DNA from: Methanosarcinales archaeon
GTDB taxonomy: Archaea; Halobacteriota; Methanosarcinia; Methanosarcinales; Methanogasteraceae
Reading direction: 5' to 3'
Assembly: GCA_030609345.1 (NCBI GenBank)
Contig: JAUWCK010000063.1
Location: forward strand, 1 to 6,538
DNA length: 6,538 nt
The notes beneath the pieces were generated by a model. That model made no database searches, was not told where the DNA came from, and saw only the letters and a program-made list of their open reading frames with translations. The stretch's first letter is position 1. Each line of letters begins with the position of its first letter. A program made the position numbers and the translations under genes. This document shows, piece after piece, positions 5,385 through 6,538 of the stretch.

Positions 5385-5882
5385 ATGTACCTCATAGTTG
5401 CAAGATATACCGATGATGCAGAACGAAAGAGGGTCGACTATGCGATAGAGCGATGGAAAGCGGTGGCGGGCGTGGAAAAACCAGACGGAGTCCCGATCTT
5501 ATTCAAAGGCGAGAACGTGGAGGATTTTGTTGAAGACCTGTATTCGAGATTGTCAAGAGATAATGTAAGTGTCTATTCCTTAAATAACGTCTCCTTTGAG
5601 ATCGAAAAAGAGGAGATCTCGATTGAAACTACGCTTGAGGGGGATCTGGAGACGACACGGAAGTTTCTTGGATTTATAATGGCTAAACAGAAAGGCGTGC
5701 TCATAACCGAGACAGAGTTTGAACGGACTTATGAGGTCTCTACAAGGAAGGGAAAGGCGGATGTCTCGATCAATCTAACGGACGGCGGTAGGGTGCGGAT
5801 CCGTATCAGCGGATACGGCGATGCTCTGGGATTGATCCGCGAGAAGATCGAGAGCGAGATAAGATACTTCAAGGAGGTTTGA
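5385..5882 (+). CDS. hypothetical alpha/beta protein
   Basis: I do not recognise this 165-residue protein. It is soluble, acidic and without signal peptide or membrane segments. The apparent order is strand MYLIVARY (1-8), helix (10-28), strand VPILFKG (36-42), helix (44-56), then a strand-rich part with two similar-looking units: a beta stretch leading into G-D and a helix (ISIETTLEGDLETTRKFL, near 78-95, and RIRISGYGDALGLIREKI near 137-154). This suggests an internal duplication, not an enzyme active site; no catalytic signature is seen. The start is supported by GGTGA six bases upstream and by its own promoter with an adjacent dyad. Its stop is two bases before the next gene, whose ribosome binding site AAGGAGGT (5871-5878) lies in its last codons, so the two are co-transcribed and probably act together. 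Confidence 0.85.
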   Translation: MYLIVARYTDDAERKRVDYAIERWKAVAGVEKPDGVPILFKGENVEDFVEDLYSRLSRDNVSVYSLNNVSFEIEKEEISIETTLEGDLETTRKFLGFIMAKQKGVLITETEFERTYEVSTRKGKADVSINLTDGGRVRIRISGYGDALGLIREKIESEIRYFKEV

Positions 5883-5884
5883 TT

Positions 5885-6538
5885 ATGGCAGAATGGACTG
5901 ATGAATACGACCGGGTATTGAAAGTAGTGGAACGTGTGCTGAGATACGATCTTGAAAGACTCAAGAGGACTCCGGAAATAAAGAGAATCGAGTTATACAA
6001 CGAGATTTCCGAGAATCTTGAGCGATTCGAGACCGAATGCATAACCATGCCCGCGGATATCTACAACGATGCAGCAAGCAGGTTTGCGCTTGCAAGACTA
6101 CTGCTTGCAACGTCCTCGTGGGTGAACCAGGAGGATAATCCGATGACGTCAGGGTTTGGGGAGAACGAACTGAAACTCGTCCGGGATTTCGAGAGATACC
6201 ACATCTTTGATATTTTAGCGATTGATGAAGCAGTGGAAAAGATTGCAAGGAAGAAGGAAGGGCTCTACGAACTGATCACGGATTACTATGAGTTGGGGTA
6301 TGCCAACCTCGATACCCTGCTCGATGATCCCTCAATTATGAAAGACCTGAAGATCGCGTTTAAGAACCGGTACATGAAGGTGCAGCACAAAATCGAGAAG
6401 ATCACATTCGGTTGCATCGAGCGATACGGATTGTCATGGCTGAAATCGGGAATTCTCGTGAAGGTGGAGGAATCTGAGGCACTAAGGGAGCGCGTGGTTG
6501 CGGAGGGTGAGCAGAGGATGCGGGAGCTTGAATCGCGC
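5885..6538 (+). CDS. hypothetical helical protein (C-terminus beyond window)
   Basis: This frame is open from ATG 5885 to the right edge, 218 codons without a stop. The start has the best ribosome binding site in the window, AAGGAGGT, six bases upstream. I do not recognise the family. The sequence is almost entirely helical, rich in Glu, Lys, Arg and aromatic residues: MAEWTDEYDRV at the start, then IELYNEISENLERFE (36-50), a conserved-looking middle with FERYHIFDIL (102-111) and YELITDYYELGYANLD (126-141). The last part, from about 193, is a charged coiled-coil-like run. No signal peptide, membrane segment, nucleotide-binding loop or metal-binding cluster is visible. Further domains may lie downstream. 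Operon position with the 165-residue protein is the only functional clue; a structural or adaptor role is a guess. Confidence 0.82.
   Translation, partial: MAEWTDEYDRVLKVVERVLRYDLERLKRTPEIKRIELYNEISENLERFETECITMPADIYNDAASRFALARLLLATSSWVNQEDNPMTSGFGENELKLVRDFERYHIFDILAIDEAVEKIARKKEGLYELITDYYELGYANLDTLLDDPSIMKDLKIAFKNRYMKVQHKIEKITFGCIERYGLSWLKSGILVKVEESEALRERVVAEGEQRMRELESR

Noticed and set aside
1..6538. CRISPR array, tRNA, rRNA or insertion sequence
   Set aside because: No regularly spaced repeats, cloverleaf-like segments, rRNA-like stretches or transposase motifs were seen.

Overview
The window looks archaeal, probably from a euryarchaeote of the methanogen/ANME type and quite possibly uncultivated. 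The evidence is promoter and gene content: TATA boxes about 26 bases before inferred transcription starts, GGAGGTGA-type ribosome binding sites, one apparently leaderless gene, a Vps4-like AAA ATPase, a dockerin-bearing secreted enzyme and a UPF0182 membrane protein. The lineage assignment is inference. No tRNA, rRNA, CRISPR array or insertion sequence is visible.

Layout. Positions 1-636 (minus strand) carry the N-terminal quarter of a UPF0182 membrane protein that runs off the left edge. A 260-base divergent gap follows, holding only that gene's promoter and otherwise nothing recognisable. Positions 897-2009 encode a secreted enzyme closely resembling animal DNase I, with a C-terminal dockerin-like module. 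After a clear promoter, 2140-3948 is a tight two-gene operon: a charged coiled-coil protein that resembles ESCRT-III (Snf7/CdvB) in design, then an AAA ATPase with an N-terminal MIT-like domain. Next comes an AT-richer HicB-HicA toxin-antitoxin cassette (4051-4474) with its own promoter, then a complete PP2C-type protein phosphatase (4529-5299). A third promoter, directly preceded by a perfect inverted repeat, drives two unrecognised genes: a 165-residue alpha/beta protein (5385-5882) and a helical protein (from 5885) cut by the right edge. No gap between genes exceeds 300 bases.

How the genes may work together. The coiled-coil/MIT-ATPase pair is most economically read as a polymer-forming substrate and its disassembly ATPase, that is, an archaeal ESCRT-like remodelling module. 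The PP2C phosphatase and the two unknown proteins lie in the same orientation and could be accessory or regulatory, but only proximity supports this. HicBA looks like an independent cassette placed between the ATPase and phosphatase genes. The DNase I homologue and the UPF0182 protein appear to be separate transcription units.
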